Assembly: GCF_003604215.1 (NCBI RefSeq)
Contig: NZ_QXGS01000005.1
Coordinates: forward strand, 166,177 to 230,176
Origin: Teichococcus vastitatis
GTDB taxonomy: Bacteria > Pseudomonadota > Alphaproteobacteria > Acetobacterales > Acetobacteraceae
Direction: 5' to 3'
DNA: 64,000 nucleotides
Within the stretch, counting starts at the first letter, position 1. Each line of letters opens with the position of its first letter. The notes beneath the pieces were generated by a model. It searched no databases. It worked only from the letters and a program-made list of their open reading frames with translations, and was not told the origin of the DNA. Both the position numbers and the translations under genes were made by a program. Below, piece after piece: positions 1-9,342 of this stretch.

Positions 1-2
1 GG

Positions 3-131
3 CGCCGCGGCTATGAAAGCTGCCCCGGCCTGGCTTGCACCCTGTCCTGGCGCGAGCCCGGCGGCACCGCGGACATCCCGCACCGGCTCGGCTTTTGGCG
101 GAAGGCTCTGACCGGCGGAGAGGCACCATGA
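3..131 (+). CDS. 3' end of an unidentified gene (truncated by window start)
   Basis: The third forward frame is open from the window edge to a TGA at 129-131 and overlaps the next gene's start in an ATGA junction, which suggests the end of a real translationally coupled gene. The visible tail has about 42 residues, containing RRGYESCPGLACTLSW and ending FWRKALTGGEAP. I do not recognise it. GNAT acetyltransferases are often found next to or fused with nitrilase-family enzymes, so that is one guess, but no diagnostic motif is visible in this piece. Confidence 0.5.
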   Translation, partial: RRGYESCPGLACTLSWREPGGTADIPHRLGFWRKALTGGEAP

Positions 132-1015
132 CGACGCTGCGCCTTGGCCTTCTGCCCTATCGCGTGGAGCGGCCCGCCAGTGTCGCCGCCTGGGCGGCGC
201 GGCTGGACCGGGAACTCACCGTCGCCCGGCAGCACGGCGCGCAGCTGGCCGTGCTGCCGGAATATGCCTGCGTCGAGCTGGGTTCGGCCCTGGTCGGCCA
301 GTCCCCCGCCACCGAGGCGGAGGAGCTGACGGCCATGGTGGGAGCGGCGCCGCAGATCCTGGATGCCATGCGGGCCGCCGCGCGGCGCTCCGGCCTCTGG
401 TTGCTGCCGGGCACCCTGCCGATGCGCGATCCGGACGGGCTGATCCGGAACCGCGCGCCGCTGATCGATCCGTCCGGGCGCTGCGCCTTCCAGGACAAGC
501 ACTTCATGACCCGCTTCGAGGCGGAACGCTGGGGCGTCTCGTCCGGCGCACCACCCTCGGTGTTCGAGACGCCCTGGGGGCGCATCGGCATCTCGGTCTG
601 CTACGACAGCGAGTTTCCCGCCCATGTGCGTGCCCAGGTGGAAGCCGGTGCCTGGCTGGTGCTGGTGCCGTCCTGCACCGATACGCTGCATGGCTTCAAT
701 CGCGTGCGGCTCTCGTCCGCCGCCCGCGCGCTGGAGAACCAGTGCTTCGTCGCCGTGGTGCCGACCGTGGGCGACGCCGACTGGTCCGCCGCGCTGGACC
801 GCAACCGCGGCCATGCCGCCGTGTTCGGCCCGGTGGATCGCGGCTTTCCGGATGATGGCGTGATCGCCCGGGGCGCCATGGACGCGCCGGACTGGCTGCT
901 GGCCGACCTGGATCCGGCCCGCATCGAGGCCGTGCGCCGCGATCCGGCCGTGTTCAACCACCGCGACTGGCCGCGTATCCCCTTTCCCGCCGCCGCTCCG
1001 GCCCGCTTCGCATGA
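128..1015 (+). CDS. Nitrilase-superfamily carbon-nitrogen hydrolase
   Basis: The 295-residue protein is a cytoplasmic C-N hydrolase that would cleave an amide or nitrile; the substrate cannot be read from sequence. The catalytic Glu-Lys-Cys triad is visible: E45 in LPEYAC, K124 in FQDKHFM and C158 in GISVCYDSEFP. Length is normal for the family. The start at ATG 128 was chosen over an upstream ATG at 35 because GGAGAGG lies just before it and the protein then begins with the usual first beta strand (TTLRLGLLPY). It overlaps the preceding gene (ATGA) and lpxB (ATGA), so the three are probably one transcript. Being cotranscribed with lipid A synthesis may be a matter of position only. Confidence 0.88.
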   Translation: MTTLRLGLLPYRVERPASVAAWAARLDRELTVARQHGAQLAVLPEYACVELGSALVGQSPATEAEELTAMVGAAPQILDAMRAAARRSGLWLLPGTLPMRDPDGLIRNRAPLIDPSGRCAFQDKHFMTRFEAERWGVSSGAPPSVFETPWGRIGISVCYDSEFPAHVRAQVEAGAWLVLVPSCTDTLHGFNRVRLSSAARALENQCFVAVVPTVGDADWSAALDRNRGHAAVFGPVDRGFPDDGVIARGAMDAPDWLLADLDPARIEAVRRDPAVFNHRDWPRIPFPAAAPARFA

Positions 1016-2196
1016 CGCTGTTGTATCTCGTCGCCGGCGAGGCGTCCGGCGACATGCTGGGCGCCCGGCTGATCGCCGCGCTGCGCCGCCGCCGTCCTGA
1101 CCTGCGTTTCGCCGGCGTGGGTGGCGACCGCATGGCCGAGCAGGGTTTCCGCAGCCTGTTCCCGATGCGCGAGCTGGCGTTGATGGGCTTCCTGGAAGTG
1201 CTGCCCAACCTCCGCCGCCTGGCAGGCCGGCTGAACGAGACCGGCGCCGACATCGCTGCCCGCCAGCCGGCGCTGGTGGTGACGATCGACAGCCCTGGTT
1301 TCACCCTGCGGGTGGCGGCACGCGCCAAGGCGCAGGGCTTCCGCGTGGTGCATTACGTGGCGCCGCAGGTCTGGGCCTGGCGCCCCGGCCGGGCCCGCAA
1401 AATCGCTCGCCAGGCCGACCGCATCCTGGCCCTGCTGCCATTCGAGGCCCCGTTCTTCGAGCGGGCGGGCATTCCGGTCAGCTTTGTCGGGCATTCCATC
1501 CTGGAATCCGGCGCGGACCAGGGAAACGCCGCGCGCTTCCGCGCCCGGCACGGCCTGACGTCGGGGGAGCGCGTGGTGCTGGTGATGCCGGGCAGCCGCC
1601 GCAGCGAGGTCGGCCGATTGTTGCCCGCCTTCGGCGAGGCGCTGCGCCGGGCGGAGGCGCAGCTGCCTGGCCTGCGCCCGGTGCTGCCGCTGGCCGGCCC
1701 GGTGGAGGACAGCGTGCGTGCCATGGCCGCAAGCTGGCATCCCGCGCCGATCCTGGTGCGGGATGTGGCCGAGAAATACGACGCCTTCGCCGCGGCACGC
1801 GAAAGCCACGGCGCGGGGCTGATTAAATCTGGCACATCCTCCCTGGAAGTTGCGCTGGCCGGCGTGCCGATGGTGGTCGGCTACAAGGTCAACCCCATCT
1901 CCGCCGCCATTGCGCGGCGGCTGATCCAGGTCCGGTTCGTCAGCATCGTCAACCTTCTGGCCGATGCCGCCGTGATCCCGGAATACCTGCAGGAGCGCTG
2001 CACGCCGGAGGCGCTGTCGGCCGAGCTGGTGCGCCTGCTGACCGACCACGAGGCCAGTGCCCGCCAGCGCGCCGGCTTCGCGGCGGTGATGCAGCGCCTG
2101 CGGCCGGATGGCCTGCTGCCCAGCGAGGCCGCCGCCGCGGCCGTGCTGTCCATGCTGGATGCCGATGAGGAGGGATCGCAACGGAACGTCGCGTGA
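1012..2196 (+). CDS. lpxB: Lipid-A-disaccharide synthase
   Basis: LpxB (glycosyltransferase family 19) joins UDP-2,3-diacylglucosamine and lipid X to form the lipid A disaccharide at the inner face of the cytoplasmic membrane. The 394-residue product has the family hallmarks in order: the N-terminal AGEASGD segment (residues 8-14), FAGVGGDRM, IDSPGF, HYVAPQVWAW, LPFE, and near the C-terminus KSGTSSLEVALAGVPMVV. Length matches the family. The usual lpxD-fabZ-lpxA-lpxI neighbours are not visible; instead it follows a nitrilase-like gene with a 4-base overlap. Its presence shows a lipid A-making Gram-negative organism. Confidence 0.96.
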   Translation: MTLLYLVAGEASGDMLGARLIAALRRRRPDLRFAGVGGDRMAEQGFRSLFPMRELALMGFLEVLPNLRRLAGRLNETGADIAARQPALVVTIDSPGFTLRVAARAKAQGFRVVHYVAPQVWAWRPGRARKIARQADRILALLPFEAPFFERAGIPVSFVGHSILESGADQGNAARFRARHGLTSGERVVLVMPGSRRSEVGRLLPAFGEALRRAEAQLPGLRPVLPLAGPVEDSVRAMAASWHPAPILVRDVAEKYDAFAAARESHGAGLIKSGTSSLEVALAGVPMVVGYKVNPISAAIARRLIQVRFVSIVNLLADAAVIPEYLQERCTPEALSAELVRLLTDHEASARQRAGFAAVMQRLRPDGLLPSEAAAAAVLSMLDADEEGSQRNVA

Positions 2197-2289
2197 CGGG
2201 TTTCAACAGCGGGCCACGTTCACCTCCCGTGTGGTTTGATCTATCGGTGCTGTAAGCGCCGCTGGCGCCTCCAGTTCCGCGACCGACCA

Positions 2290-2306
2290 TCCCGGATCAG
2301 CCGGGA
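2290..2306 (+). promoter_or_regulatory. Small stem-loop just upstream of the KaiC-like ribosome binding site
   Basis: TCCCGG-ATCAG-CCGGGA forms a perfect 6-bp stem with a 5-base loop, ending four bases before the AGGAG (2311-2315) of the next gene. It could influence translation or end transcripts coming from lpxB, but it lacks a T-run. Function is inferred only. Confidence 0.3.
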
Positions 2307-2319
2307 GCAAAGGAGAGCC

Positions 2320-3762
2320 GTGCCTCAGACCTTGCAACGCTTCACCAGCGGCATTGAAGGCCTGGACCAGATCATGGGCGGCGGCTTTGTGGCTGACAGC
2401 ACCTATATCATCCATGGTCATCCGGGGTCGGGGAAGACCATCCTGGGCAACCAGATCGCCTTTCACCGGGCGAGCCAGGGCGACACTGTTCTGTATGTCA
2501 CGCTGCTGGCAGAATCCCATGAGCGGCTTTTCGCCTTTCTCTCCACGCTGAATTTCTTTGATCCGCCGCGGCTCGGCCAGCGGATCAACTATGTCAGCGC
2601 CTTCAGCATCATGGACAATGAAGGCCTCGACGGCGTGATCCGCCTGCTGCGCCGGGAGATTCCCCGGCAGGGAGCCACCCTGCTGGTGCTCGACGGCCTG
2701 CTGAACGCCCGGGAAAAGGCCGCGTCGGCGTTCGACATGAAGAAATTCATTGCCGAACTGCAGAGCAACGCGGTTTTCACCAATTGCACCGCCCTGCTGC
2801 TGACCAGCGCGCGCTTCGAGGAGAGCAGCCCCGAATACACCATGGTGGATGGCATCATCGAGCTGCGGGAAGAAGAGCTCGGCGTGCGCAGCATCCGCCG
2901 GCTGCGGGTGCGCAAGTCCCGCGGCAGCTCGGCCTTGTCCGGCCTGCACCAATACGAGATCCGGCAGGCTGGCCTGGTGACCTATCCGCGCCTCGAATCC
3001 GTCTCCGGCGCCACGTATCCGGCGGACGATCCGACGTCCGAGCGCACCAGCAGCGGCATCGCGGAGGTCGATCGCCTGCTGGGAGGCGGGCTGCCGAGCG
3101 GATCGACCACGCTGCTGATCGGCCCCTCCGGCGTCGGCAAGACGTCCTGGGGGCTGCATTACCTGACGCCAGACTCGCCCGAACCCGCGCTGCATTTTGG
3201 CTTCTACGAATCGCCGCAGCGGCTGCAGCTCAAGGCCTCCGCCCTGGGGCGGGACCTGAGCGGCCTGCGGGCCCAGGGCTCGTTGTGGATCGAATGGCGG
3301 TCCCCGGTGGAGCGGCTGGTGGACGCAGTTGCCATCGACCTGCTGGCCATTGTGGAGAAGCGTGGCATCAAGCGCCTCTTCCTCGACGGGCTCCAGGCCC
3401 TTGAGAACAGCATCACCACCCCGCGCCGCTTCGGTGCTTTCCTGTCGGTGCTGTTCAACGAGTTGCGGGCGCGGGGCGTTACCACCTTGGCAACGCTGGA
3501 GATGGGCGACCTGTTCGATACGACACCCCACCTGTCGAGCCCGGACACCCTCAGCATCGCCGACAACATCGTGCTGATGCGCCTGGTGGAGCGTGATGGC
3601 CGCATCCATCGCGTCTTCTCGGTGGTGAAGGTGCGCGACAGCGCCTTCGACCCGGTGCTGCATGATTTCGAGATCACGGATCACGGCATCCGCATCTATA
3701 ACCGGTTGCTGGGCAGGGCCTTCACGCCATCCTTTTCCGTGCCGAACGACGATCCTGTTTGA
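2320..3762 (+). CDS. KaiC-like double RecA-domain ATPase
   Basis: The 480-residue protein has two KaiC/RadA-type ATPase domains. Domain 1 has Walker A GHPGSGKT (33-40), Glu65 and Walker B LLVLD (121-125). Domain 2 has Walker A GPSGVGKT (268-275), Glu297 and Walker B LFLD (353-356). Residues about 400-445 resemble the KaiC C-terminal half (IADNIVLM...VVKVRDSAFD). Each domain keeps only one of the two adjacent catalytic glutamates of cyanobacterial KaiC. The GTG start at 2320 is preferred because AGGAG lies five bases upstream and the protein then begins at the usual ...FTSGIEGLDQIMGGG. It is followed after 33 bases by a single-domain receiver. In other bacteria such KaiC-like proteins work in stress or signalling rather than a true clock; no kaiA or kaiB is seen. 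Confidence 0.87.
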   Translation: MPQTLQRFTSGIEGLDQIMGGGFVADSTYIIHGHPGSGKTILGNQIAFHRASQGDTVLYVTLLAESHERLFAFLSTLNFFDPPRLGQRINYVSAFSIMDNEGLDGVIRLLRREIPRQGATLLVLDGLLNAREKAASAFDMKKFIAELQSNAVFTNCTALLLTSARFEESSPEYTMVDGIIELREEELGVRSIRRLRVRKSRGSSALSGLHQYEIRQAGLVTYPRLESVSGATYPADDPTSERTSSGIAEVDRLLGGGLPSGSTTLLIGPSGVGKTSWGLHYLTPDSPEPALHFGFYESPQRLQLKASALGRDLSGLRAQGSLWIEWRSPVERLVDAVAIDLLAIVEKRGIKRLFLDGLQALENSITTPRRFGAFLSVLFNELRARGVTTLATLEMGDLFDTTPHLSSPDTLSIADNIVLMRLVERDGRIHRVFSVVKVRDSAFDPVLHDFEITDHGIRIYNRLLGRAFTPSFSVPNDDPV

Positions 3763-3795
3763 AACAGAACAGGACAAGGGAAGGCACGGCGCCAA

Positions 3796-4173
3796 ATGAC
3801 AACAATCCTGGTGGTCGACGACGAGTTCCTGATATCGGACCTTCTGGCCAATGCGCTGGAAGATCAGGGCTACCGCGTCACCCAGGCCTATCATGGTCGC
3901 AAGGCGCTGGAAGTCCTGGCGCAGGAAACCCCTGCGCTGGTGGTCACCGATTTCATGATGCCGCTGATGAACGGCCTGGAGCTTGCCAGGGCGATCCGCG
4001 GCAATGCCCACTGGCAGCACCTGCCGATCATCCTGCTGAGCGGAGCCCAGGGCTCGATCGCCCGGGAACACCCCAGCCTGTTCAACGAGGTGTTCGACAA
4101 GCCCTTCCCCGTGCGGCAGCTCCTCGCCCGCATCCAGGACTTGGCAGGGCCGCCGGACGATCCGCCGCCCTGA
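3796..4173 (+). CDS. Single-domain response regulator (receiver only)
   Basis: This 125-residue CheY-like receiver has the acidic pair D8-D9, phospho-acceptor D52 in VVTDFMMP, S82 at the conserved Thr/Ser position and K102 in FDKPF. There is no output domain and no histidine kinase nearby, so the phosphodonor is encoded elsewhere. It lies 33 bases after the KaiC-like gene and is probably cotranscribed. An AAGGGAAGG stretch about 10 bases upstream of ATG 3796 can serve as ribosome binding site. A role as input to, or reader of, the KaiC-like ATPase is inferred from adjacency. Confidence 0.88.
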   Translation: MTTILVVDDEFLISDLLANALEDQGYRVTQAYHGRKALEVLAQETPALVVTDFMMPLMNGLELARAIRGNAHWQHLPIILLSGAQGSIAREHPSLFNEVFDKPFPVRQLLARIQDLAGPPDDPPP

Positions 4174-4175
4174 GG

Positions 4176-4205
4176 CGCGCCGCCTGAGGCGCCTCAGGCG
4201 GCGCG
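4176..4205. terminator. 30-bp perfect palindrome between convergent genes
   Basis: Arms of 15 bases (CGCGCCGCCTGAGGC and its exact complement) meet with no spacer at 4190/4191. It begins two bases after the receiver gene stop and runs through the stop codon of the convergent dppF-type gene (4194-4196). Position suggests a bidirectional transcription end, but there is no T-run on either side. Confidence 0.55.
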
Positions 4206-5258
4206 TTGCCGCGCCGAGGCAAACAGCGCCAACCGGCGCGACGCGGCCTCGCTGAGACCGCCCGCGTAGTTGAGGCCGGGATCCGGCAGGCTTTCCGCGA
4301 AATGGCAGGCGGCGGCATGGCTTGGCACGATGTCGCGCAGGGCCGGCTCTTCCTGCCGGCACCGCTCCTGCGCGAAGGGACAGCGCGTGTGGAAGCGGCA
4401 GCCGGGCGGGATGTTCATCGGGCTCGGCACGTCTCCGCCGAGCGGCACCACCTTGCCGCGGCGCGACGGGTCGGGATGCGGGATCGCCGACAGCAGGGCC
4501 CGCGTGTAGGGATGGCGCGGGTCGCGGAACAGCGAGCGCTTGTCGCCGATCTCCATGATGCGGCCCAGATACATCACCGCCACGCGATCGGCCATGTGCT
4601 TCACCACGGCGAGGTCGTGCGCGATGAACAGGTAGGACAGGCCGAGCCGCGCCTGCAGATCCTTCATCAGGTTCACCACCTGGGCCTGGATCGAAACGTC
4701 GAGCGCGGAAACCGGCTCATCGCAGACCACGAGATCCGGTTCCACCGACAGGGCACGGGCGATGCCGATGCGCTGCCGCTGCCCGCCGGAGAATTCATGC
4801 GGGTAACGCTCCGCATGGAATGGCGCCAAACCGACCAGGCGCAGCAATTCCTGCACCTTGGCGCGGCGCGAGGCCGCGTTGCCGATGTTGTGCACCTGCA
4901 TCGGCTCGGCGATGGCGTCGCCTACCGTCAGCCGGGGATTGAGGCTGGCATAGGGGTCCTGGAACACGATCTGGATGCGCCGGCGCAGGCTGCGCATCGC
5001 GGCGCCGTCCACCCGCGTGACATCCTGCCCGTCGAACCGGATGCTTCCGGCCGAGGGCTCGATCAGCCGCAGCACCAGCCGCGCGGTGGTGGATTTGCCG
5101 CAGCCGGACTCCCCGACCAGTGCCAGCGTTTCGCCACGGTTCACGGCGAAGGACACGCCGTCCACGGCACGCACCGTGCCGACCTGCTTCTGCAGCAGAA
5201 CGCCCTTCTTCACCGGATAGTGCCGCGCCAATCCGTTCACTTCCAGCAGGGCGCTCAT
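4194..5258 (-). CDS. Dipeptide/oligopeptide ABC transporter ATPase (DppF type)
   Basis: This cytoplasmic ATPase energises a peptide/nickel-type (PepT family) importer. The 354-residue protein has Walker [10 protein letters not shown] (49-57), signature FSGGQRQR (from 156), Walker B ending in DEP (180-182) and the C-terminal oligopeptide-transporter extension with the cysteine-containing [14 protein letters not shown]. It starts in a 4-base overlap with the upstream DppD-type gene and is the last gene of a six-gene run. Together with the DppD-type ATPase, two permeases and a binding protein, it completes one importer. The neighbouring amidohydrolases suggest the substrate may be a modified amino acid or amide rather than a plain dipeptide. 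Confidence 0.92.
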   Translation of the reverse strand: MSALLEVNGLARHYPVKKGVLLQKQVGTVRAVDGVSFAVNRGETLALVGESGCGKSTTARLVLRLIEPSAGSIRFDGQDVTRVDGAAMRSLRRRIQIVFQDPYASLNPRLTVGDAIAEPMQVHNIGNAASRRAKVQELLRLVGLAPFHAERYPHEFSGGQRQRIGIARALSVEPDLVVCDEPVSALDVSIQAQVVNLMKDLQARLGLSYLFIAHDLAVVKHMADRVAVMYLGRIMEIGDKRSLFRDPRHPYTRALLSAIPHPDPSRRGKVVPLGGDVPSPMNIPPGCRFHTRCPFAQERCRQEEPALRDIVPSHAAACHFAESLPDPGLNYAGGLSEAASRRLALFASARQRAA

Positions 5259-6259
5259 GCGGCGTCCTCCAGCGCCAGGGAGGCTTCAACGGGGGCGCGG
5301 ATGCATGCCGCCTCGTGGCCGGGCGCCAGCTCGCGCAGCGGCGGCTGGCCGCTGGTGCAGGGACCGATGCTGAAGGGGCAGCGCGGGTGGAAGCGGCAGC
5401 CAGCCGGAAAGGCGAAGGGCGGGGGCACCGTGCCATCGATCGCCAGCAGCCGGTCCCGCTCCTCGTCAAGGCGCGGCACGGAGCCGAGCAGGCCCAGCGT
5501 GTAGGGATGCTGCGGGTCCTCGAACAGGGCGCGGGCCGGAGCCCGTTCCGCGACCTTGCCGGCGTAGAGCACCGCGACCTCGTCCGCCATCTCGGCCACC
5601 ACGCCGAGATCGTGGGTGATCAGGATGATCGACATGCCCGTCTCGGCCTGCAGCTCCCGCAGCAGGTCGAGGATCTGCGCCTGCACGGTGACGTCGAGCG
5701 CCGTGGTCGGCTCGTCGGCGATCAGCAGGCGCGGTCGGCAGGCCAGCGCCATGGCGATCATCACCCGCTGCCGCATTCCGCCGGAAAGCTGGTGCGGATA
5801 CTCGTCGAAGCGCCGCTCCGGCGCGGGGATGCGGACCCGCTTCAGCGCGGCGATGGCCTCGTCGCGCAGTTGGGACGGGCTGGATTTCGGGGAATGCACC
5901 CGCATCGCCTCGGTGATCTGCTTGCCCACCGTGTGCACGGGGTTGAGCGAGGTCATCGGCTCCTGGAAGATCATGGCGATCTGGCCGCCGCGCACCTGCC
6001 GCATCTCGGCATTGGACAGCGTCAGCAGGTCACGCCCTTCCAGCAGCACGCGGCCATCGCTGATGCGGCCGGGCGGCGGCACCAGCCGCATGATGGACAG
6101 CGACAGCATCGACTTGCCGCAGCCGCTCTCGCCAACGATGCCCAGCGTCCGGCCGCGCTTCACCGAGAGATCGATGCCGTCCACCGCCCGCACCAGCCCG
6201 GCGGAGGTCTGGAAGGTGGTGCGCAGCCCCTCGATCCGCAGCAATTCTGAATCGTTCAT
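5255..6259 (-). CDS. Dipeptide/oligopeptide ABC transporter ATPase (DppD type)
   Basis: The 334-residue ATPase partners the DppF-type subunit. Walker A GESGCGKS lies at 43-50 and is followed by the Q-loop [12 protein letters not shown], signature [20 protein letters not shown] and the C-terminal CRFHPRCPF motif. I chose ATG 6259, which overlaps the stop of the upstream amidohydrolase gene as TGATG. A GTG nine bases further upstream is also possible. Translational coupling throughout the run indicates a single operon. Confidence 0.92.
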   Translation of the reverse strand: MNDSELLRIEGLRTTFQTSAGLVRAVDGIDLSVKRGRTLGIVGESGCGKSMLSLSIMRLVPPPGRISDGRVLLEGRDLLTLSNAEMRQVRGGQIAMIFQEPMTSLNPVHTVGKQITEAMRVHSPKSSPSQLRDEAIAALKRVRIPAPERRFDEYPHQLSGGMRQRVMIAMALACRPRLLIADEPTTALDVTVQAQILDLLRELQAETGMSIILITHDLGVVAEMADEVAVLYAGKVAERAPARALFEDPQHPYTLGLLGSVPRLDEERDRLLAIDGTVPPPFAFPAGCRFHPRCPFSIGPCTSGQPPLRELAPGHEAACIRAPVEASLALEDAA

Positions 6260-7692
6260 CAGGCCCACCGGAAGGTCGGCGGCGCGATTTTCTCCACCGG
6301 GCGATGCGCCCAGTCCTGCCGCGGTGCGCGGTCGAGGACGCGCTTCTGCGCCTCGTCCAGCGCCGCCGCGGCGGCCGGGTAATCCATGGTCAGCACGCGG
6401 CCGTCGCGCACCACCGCCTCGCCCTCCACGTGGACGGCGCGGATGGCGCGGTCGCCGGCGGCATAAAGCAGCGATCGCATCGGATCGCGGGAGGGGCGCA
6501 TCATCGGATGCGTCACGTCCACCAGCACGAAGTCGGCGCGGCAGCCGGGCGCGAGCCGGCCGATGTCGTCGCGGCCCAGCGCCTGGGCGCCGCCCACCGT
6601 GGCGGAGTCGAACAGGTCGGTCGAGGTCAGGCTGCGCGGGTCTTCCGACTGGGTGCGCGCGATGTAGGACACCAGGCGCAGTTCATCGAGCATGTTGTGC
6701 GGATAGGTGTCGGTGCCGATGCCCATATTGACCCCGCGCTTCCGGTAGCGGCCGAAATGCCGCATCGAGATGCCGCGCCGCGCGAACACGGTGGGGCAGT
6801 GCGCGACGGTGGTGCCGGTGTCCGCCAGGCGATCCAGGTCGTTCTCCGTGTGCCAATGCGTGCTGGGATGGTCGTCGAGGAAGATGCCGTGACCGATGAT
6901 CGAGCGCTCGGACAGCAGTCCCTGACTGTCCAGCCAGCCGATCGGCGTCAGGCCGTGACGGCGGGTGATCTCGTGGAATTCCACCATGGATTGCGCCGCG
7001 TGGATCTGCCACGACAGCCCGCGCGCCTTGGCTTCCTGGAAGCTGTCCCGCAGCAGCGTTTCGGAGCAGGTGTCGATCTGCGCCGGCACCACCATGCCGA
7101 ACAGCCGGCCGGAAGGATGCTGCTCGGCCCGCTCGATCAGGCTGAGCGCTTCGGCCATCGCCTTCTCGCCGGCCGCCTCGTCCCACTCATACTCGACCAC
7201 ATGGCCGTTCTTGGTGAACCAGCGGGCCGAGCGGAACATGGGCGCGACGCAGACGCGCAGCCCGCTCTCGGCCAGCAGGTCGAGCCAGCCGGGATGCGCC
7301 ATGGACAGGTCGGCTACGGTGGTGACGCCGGACAGCAGCAATTCCGACAGCGCCACCCGGACGCAGTGCGGCACCGCCTCGGCGTCGGCGCGGAAGATCG
7401 GCATGTATTCGTAGAGCGAGGAATTATAGAGCCCCGGCGAGCCGATCTCGTCGAGCAACCCCTTGTTCATCGGCTCCGACGACGGGTGGCAGTGGATGTT
7501 GACGAGGCCGGGCATCACCATCAGCCCCTTGCCGTCGATCACCTCGTCGGCCGGCCCGTCATAGGACCGGCCGACAAAGGTGATGCGCCCATCCTCATAG
7601 GCCAGCACCGCATCCGTCAGGTAGGTGTGCTGCTTCGCCGACGCGTCCCAGGCGATGACCAAGTCGGCATCGCGGATCACGGTGGTGGCCAT
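6259..7692 (-). CDS. Amidohydrolase, ATZ/TRZ (cytosine deaminase-like) family
   Basis: The 477-residue protein is a metal-dependent hydrolase or deaminase of the ATZ/TRZ branch. Metal ligands are visible: H67 and H69 in [10 protein letters not shown], the His of SWQIHAAQS, the His of [10 protein letters not shown] and the Asp of [10 protein letters not shown]. The C-terminal part returns to the small beta-sandwich ([14 protein letters not shown]). Family members deaminate or dechlorinate triazines, guanine, S-adenosylhomocysteine and similar ring compounds; the natural substrate here is unknown. It sits inside the importer operon between the binding protein and DppD-type genes, so it probably acts on the imported compound. 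Confidence 0.85.
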   Translation of the reverse strand: MATTVIRDADLVIAWDASAKQHTYLTDAVLAYEDGRITFVGRSYDGPADEVIDGKGLMVMPGLVNIHCHPSSEPMNKGLLDEIGSPGLYNSSLYEYMPIFRADAEAVPHCVRVALSELLLSGVTTVADLSMAHPGWLDLLAESGLRVCVAPMFRSARWFTKNGHVVEYEWDEAAGEKAMAEALSLIERAEQHPSGRLFGMVVPAQIDTCSETLLRDSFQEAKARGLSWQIHAAQSMVEFHEITRRHGLTPIGWLDSQGLLSERSIIGHGIFLDDHPSTHWHTENDLDRLADTGTTVAHCPTVFARRGISMRHFGRYRKRGVNMGIGTDTYPHNMLDELRLVSYIARTQSEDPRSLTSTDLFDSATVGGAQALGRDDIGRLAPGCRADFVLVDVTHPMMRPSRDPMRSLLYAAGDRAIRAVHVEGEAVVRDGRVLTMDYPAAAAALDEAQKRVLDRAPRQDWAHRPVEKIAPPTFRWA

Positions 7693-7709
7693 GCTGTTCT
7701 GCCCCTCTC

Positions 7710-9320
7710 TCAGCGCGTCAAACGGATGTCGAGGCCCTTGTAGAGCGCGACGCCATAGATGCCGTGGGGCCGGACCCCCTCGACCCGCTGGCCGGACATC
7801 ACCCAGAGCGGCTGGCGGATCAGCGGCAGCCAGGGGCTCTGCTCCGTCAGGATCATCTGCGCCTCCCCGATCGCCTTGGCGCGGGTGGCCGGGTCGATGG
7901 CGGCCTTGGCGGCGTCGATCAGCCGGTCAGTGTCCGGATTGTTCCAGTTCATGCGGTTCGGCGTCGGGCGGTTGGCGCTGGGGAAGTACAGTGCCAGCGC
8001 ATCAGTGGCCGAGGCATAGGGATAGGAGATGATGAAGGCATCGAATTCCTGCGTCGCCAGCTTGCCCCAGGCCACCGTGGCGTCCCAGAGCTGCACCCGC
8101 ATCTCGATGCCGATGCGGCGCAGGTCGGCCTGGATCGCTTGCATCATGCCGTTGTTGTATTGCTGCTGGATGGCATAGGCGAGGAAGCTGGCACGCTGCC
8201 CGTCCTTCGCGCGCACGCCGTCGCCGCCCATGGTCCAGCCGGCCTCGTCCAGCAGCTTGCGGGCGCCCTCGACATCCAGCTTCGGCATCTTCGCCGCCGC
8301 CTCGGCACTGTAGTCGAGCGCCTTGGGATTGACGTAGCTGTCGGCGACCTCACCGGCGCCGAACCAGACGGCCTTGTTGATGGCCGCCTTGTCCACGGCC
8401 ATGTTGATGGCGCGGCGCACCGCCGGATCGTTCATCACGGGCTTGTCCACCCTGAAGCCCATGAAGTTGTCGTAGAAGTAGTTCGGCTGCTGCTGCAGCT
8501 TCACGGTGGGAATGCGCTTCAGGCCTTCCAGCGCGAAATACGGGATCCACTGCGTCACGTCACCCTGGCCGGACTGCACGGCGGCGAGCCGCGTATTGGC
8601 TTCCGGGATCACGCGCAGGATGATGCGGCCGACCTGTGGCGACGGGTTCTGGTAGATCGGGGAGCCCCAGTTATAGGCGGGGTTCTTGGTCAGAACCATG
8701 TCCTGCCGCGGCTGCCAGCTCTGCCAGCAATAGGGCCCGACGCCGTTGAAGCCCTGTACCCCGAAATTGTCGCCGAGCTTCTCCACCGTCGCCTGGTCGA
8801 CGATTCCGGTGAAATACTGCGCCAGCTGCGTCAGCAATTCGCTGAACGGTTCCTGCAGCTCATATTCCACGGTGAAGTCGTCGGCGGCGCGGATCTCCTT
8901 CACCTTGCCGGCGCGCCAGCGCACCGGGCCGCGCAGCGCCGGGTCGATGAAGCGGTTCAGCGTGTAGACCACATCCTTCGCCGTCATCGGCTTGCCGTCG
9001 CAGAACTTGACGCCTTGCTTCAACTTGAAGGTGTAGAGCTTCCCATCCTCGCTGACGGTCCAGCTTTCCGCCAGGCCGGGACGAACGGTCTTCTGGTCCC
9101 AATCCATCGACACCAGCGTGTCGGTCAGCAGGAACAGCGCCTCGCCCGCCGCCGTGGCCGAGGTGCGCGCGGGGTCATAACGATCGGCATCGATCTCGCG
9201 CAGCACCACCAGGGTGTCGCGCGGTGCCATCTGGGCGGCGGCCGGCAGCCCTGCCAGGGTCAGCGCGGTGCCGGCGAGCAGCGCGGCGGTGCGGCGGCGC
9301 AGCTTCATCATCTCGAACAT
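7710..9320 (-). CDS. Family 5 extracellular solute-binding protein
   Basis: This periplasmic binding protein delivers substrate to the dipeptide-type importer. The 536-residue precursor has a clear signal peptide (basic MMKLRRR, then hydrophobic LLAGTALTLAG, cleavage near LPAAA). Typical SBP_bac_5 segments follow: DRYDPARTSATAAGEALF, LAESWTVSEDGKLYTFKL, VKFCDGKPMTAKDVVYTLNR and NGVGPYCW. ATG 9320 is preferred over an upstream in-frame ATG at 9383 because the signal peptide then begins at the N-terminus. Seventeen bases separate it from the amidohydrolase gene and 22 from the upstream permease gene. Confidence 0.9.
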   Translation of the reverse strand: MFEMMKLRRRTAALLAGTALTLAGLPAAAQMAPRDTLVVLREIDADRYDPARTSATAAGEALFLLTDTLVSMDWDQKTVRPGLAESWTVSEDGKLYTFKLKQGVKFCDGKPMTAKDVVYTLNRFIDPALRGPVRWRAGKVKEIRAADDFTVEYELQEPFSELLTQLAQYFTGIVDQATVEKLGDNFGVQGFNGVGPYCWQSWQPRQDMVLTKNPAYNWGSPIYQNPSPQVGRIILRVIPEANTRLAAVQSGQGDVTQWIPYFALEGLKRIPTVKLQQQPNYFYDNFMGFRVDKPVMNDPAVRRAINMAVDKAAINKAVWFGAGEVADSYVNPKALDYSAEAAAKMPKLDVEGARKLLDEAGWTMGGDGVRAKDGQRASFLAYAIQQQYNNGMMQAIQADLRRIGIEMRVQLWDATVAWGKLATQEFDAFIISYPYASATDALALYFPSANRPTPNRMNWNNPDTDRLIDAAKAAIDPATRAKAIGEAQMILTEQSPWLPLIRQPLWVMSGQRVEGVRPHGIYGVALYKGLDIRLTR

Positions 9321-9342
9321 CCTTGGCCCTTTCCCGAGCAGG

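Noticed and set aside
2203-4362. Long open - strand frame (about 719 codons) opposite the KaiC-like and receiver genes
   Set aside because: It is antisense to two well-supported genes, is rich in Gln/Arg/His, has no domain, and is expected by chance in such GC-rich sequence.
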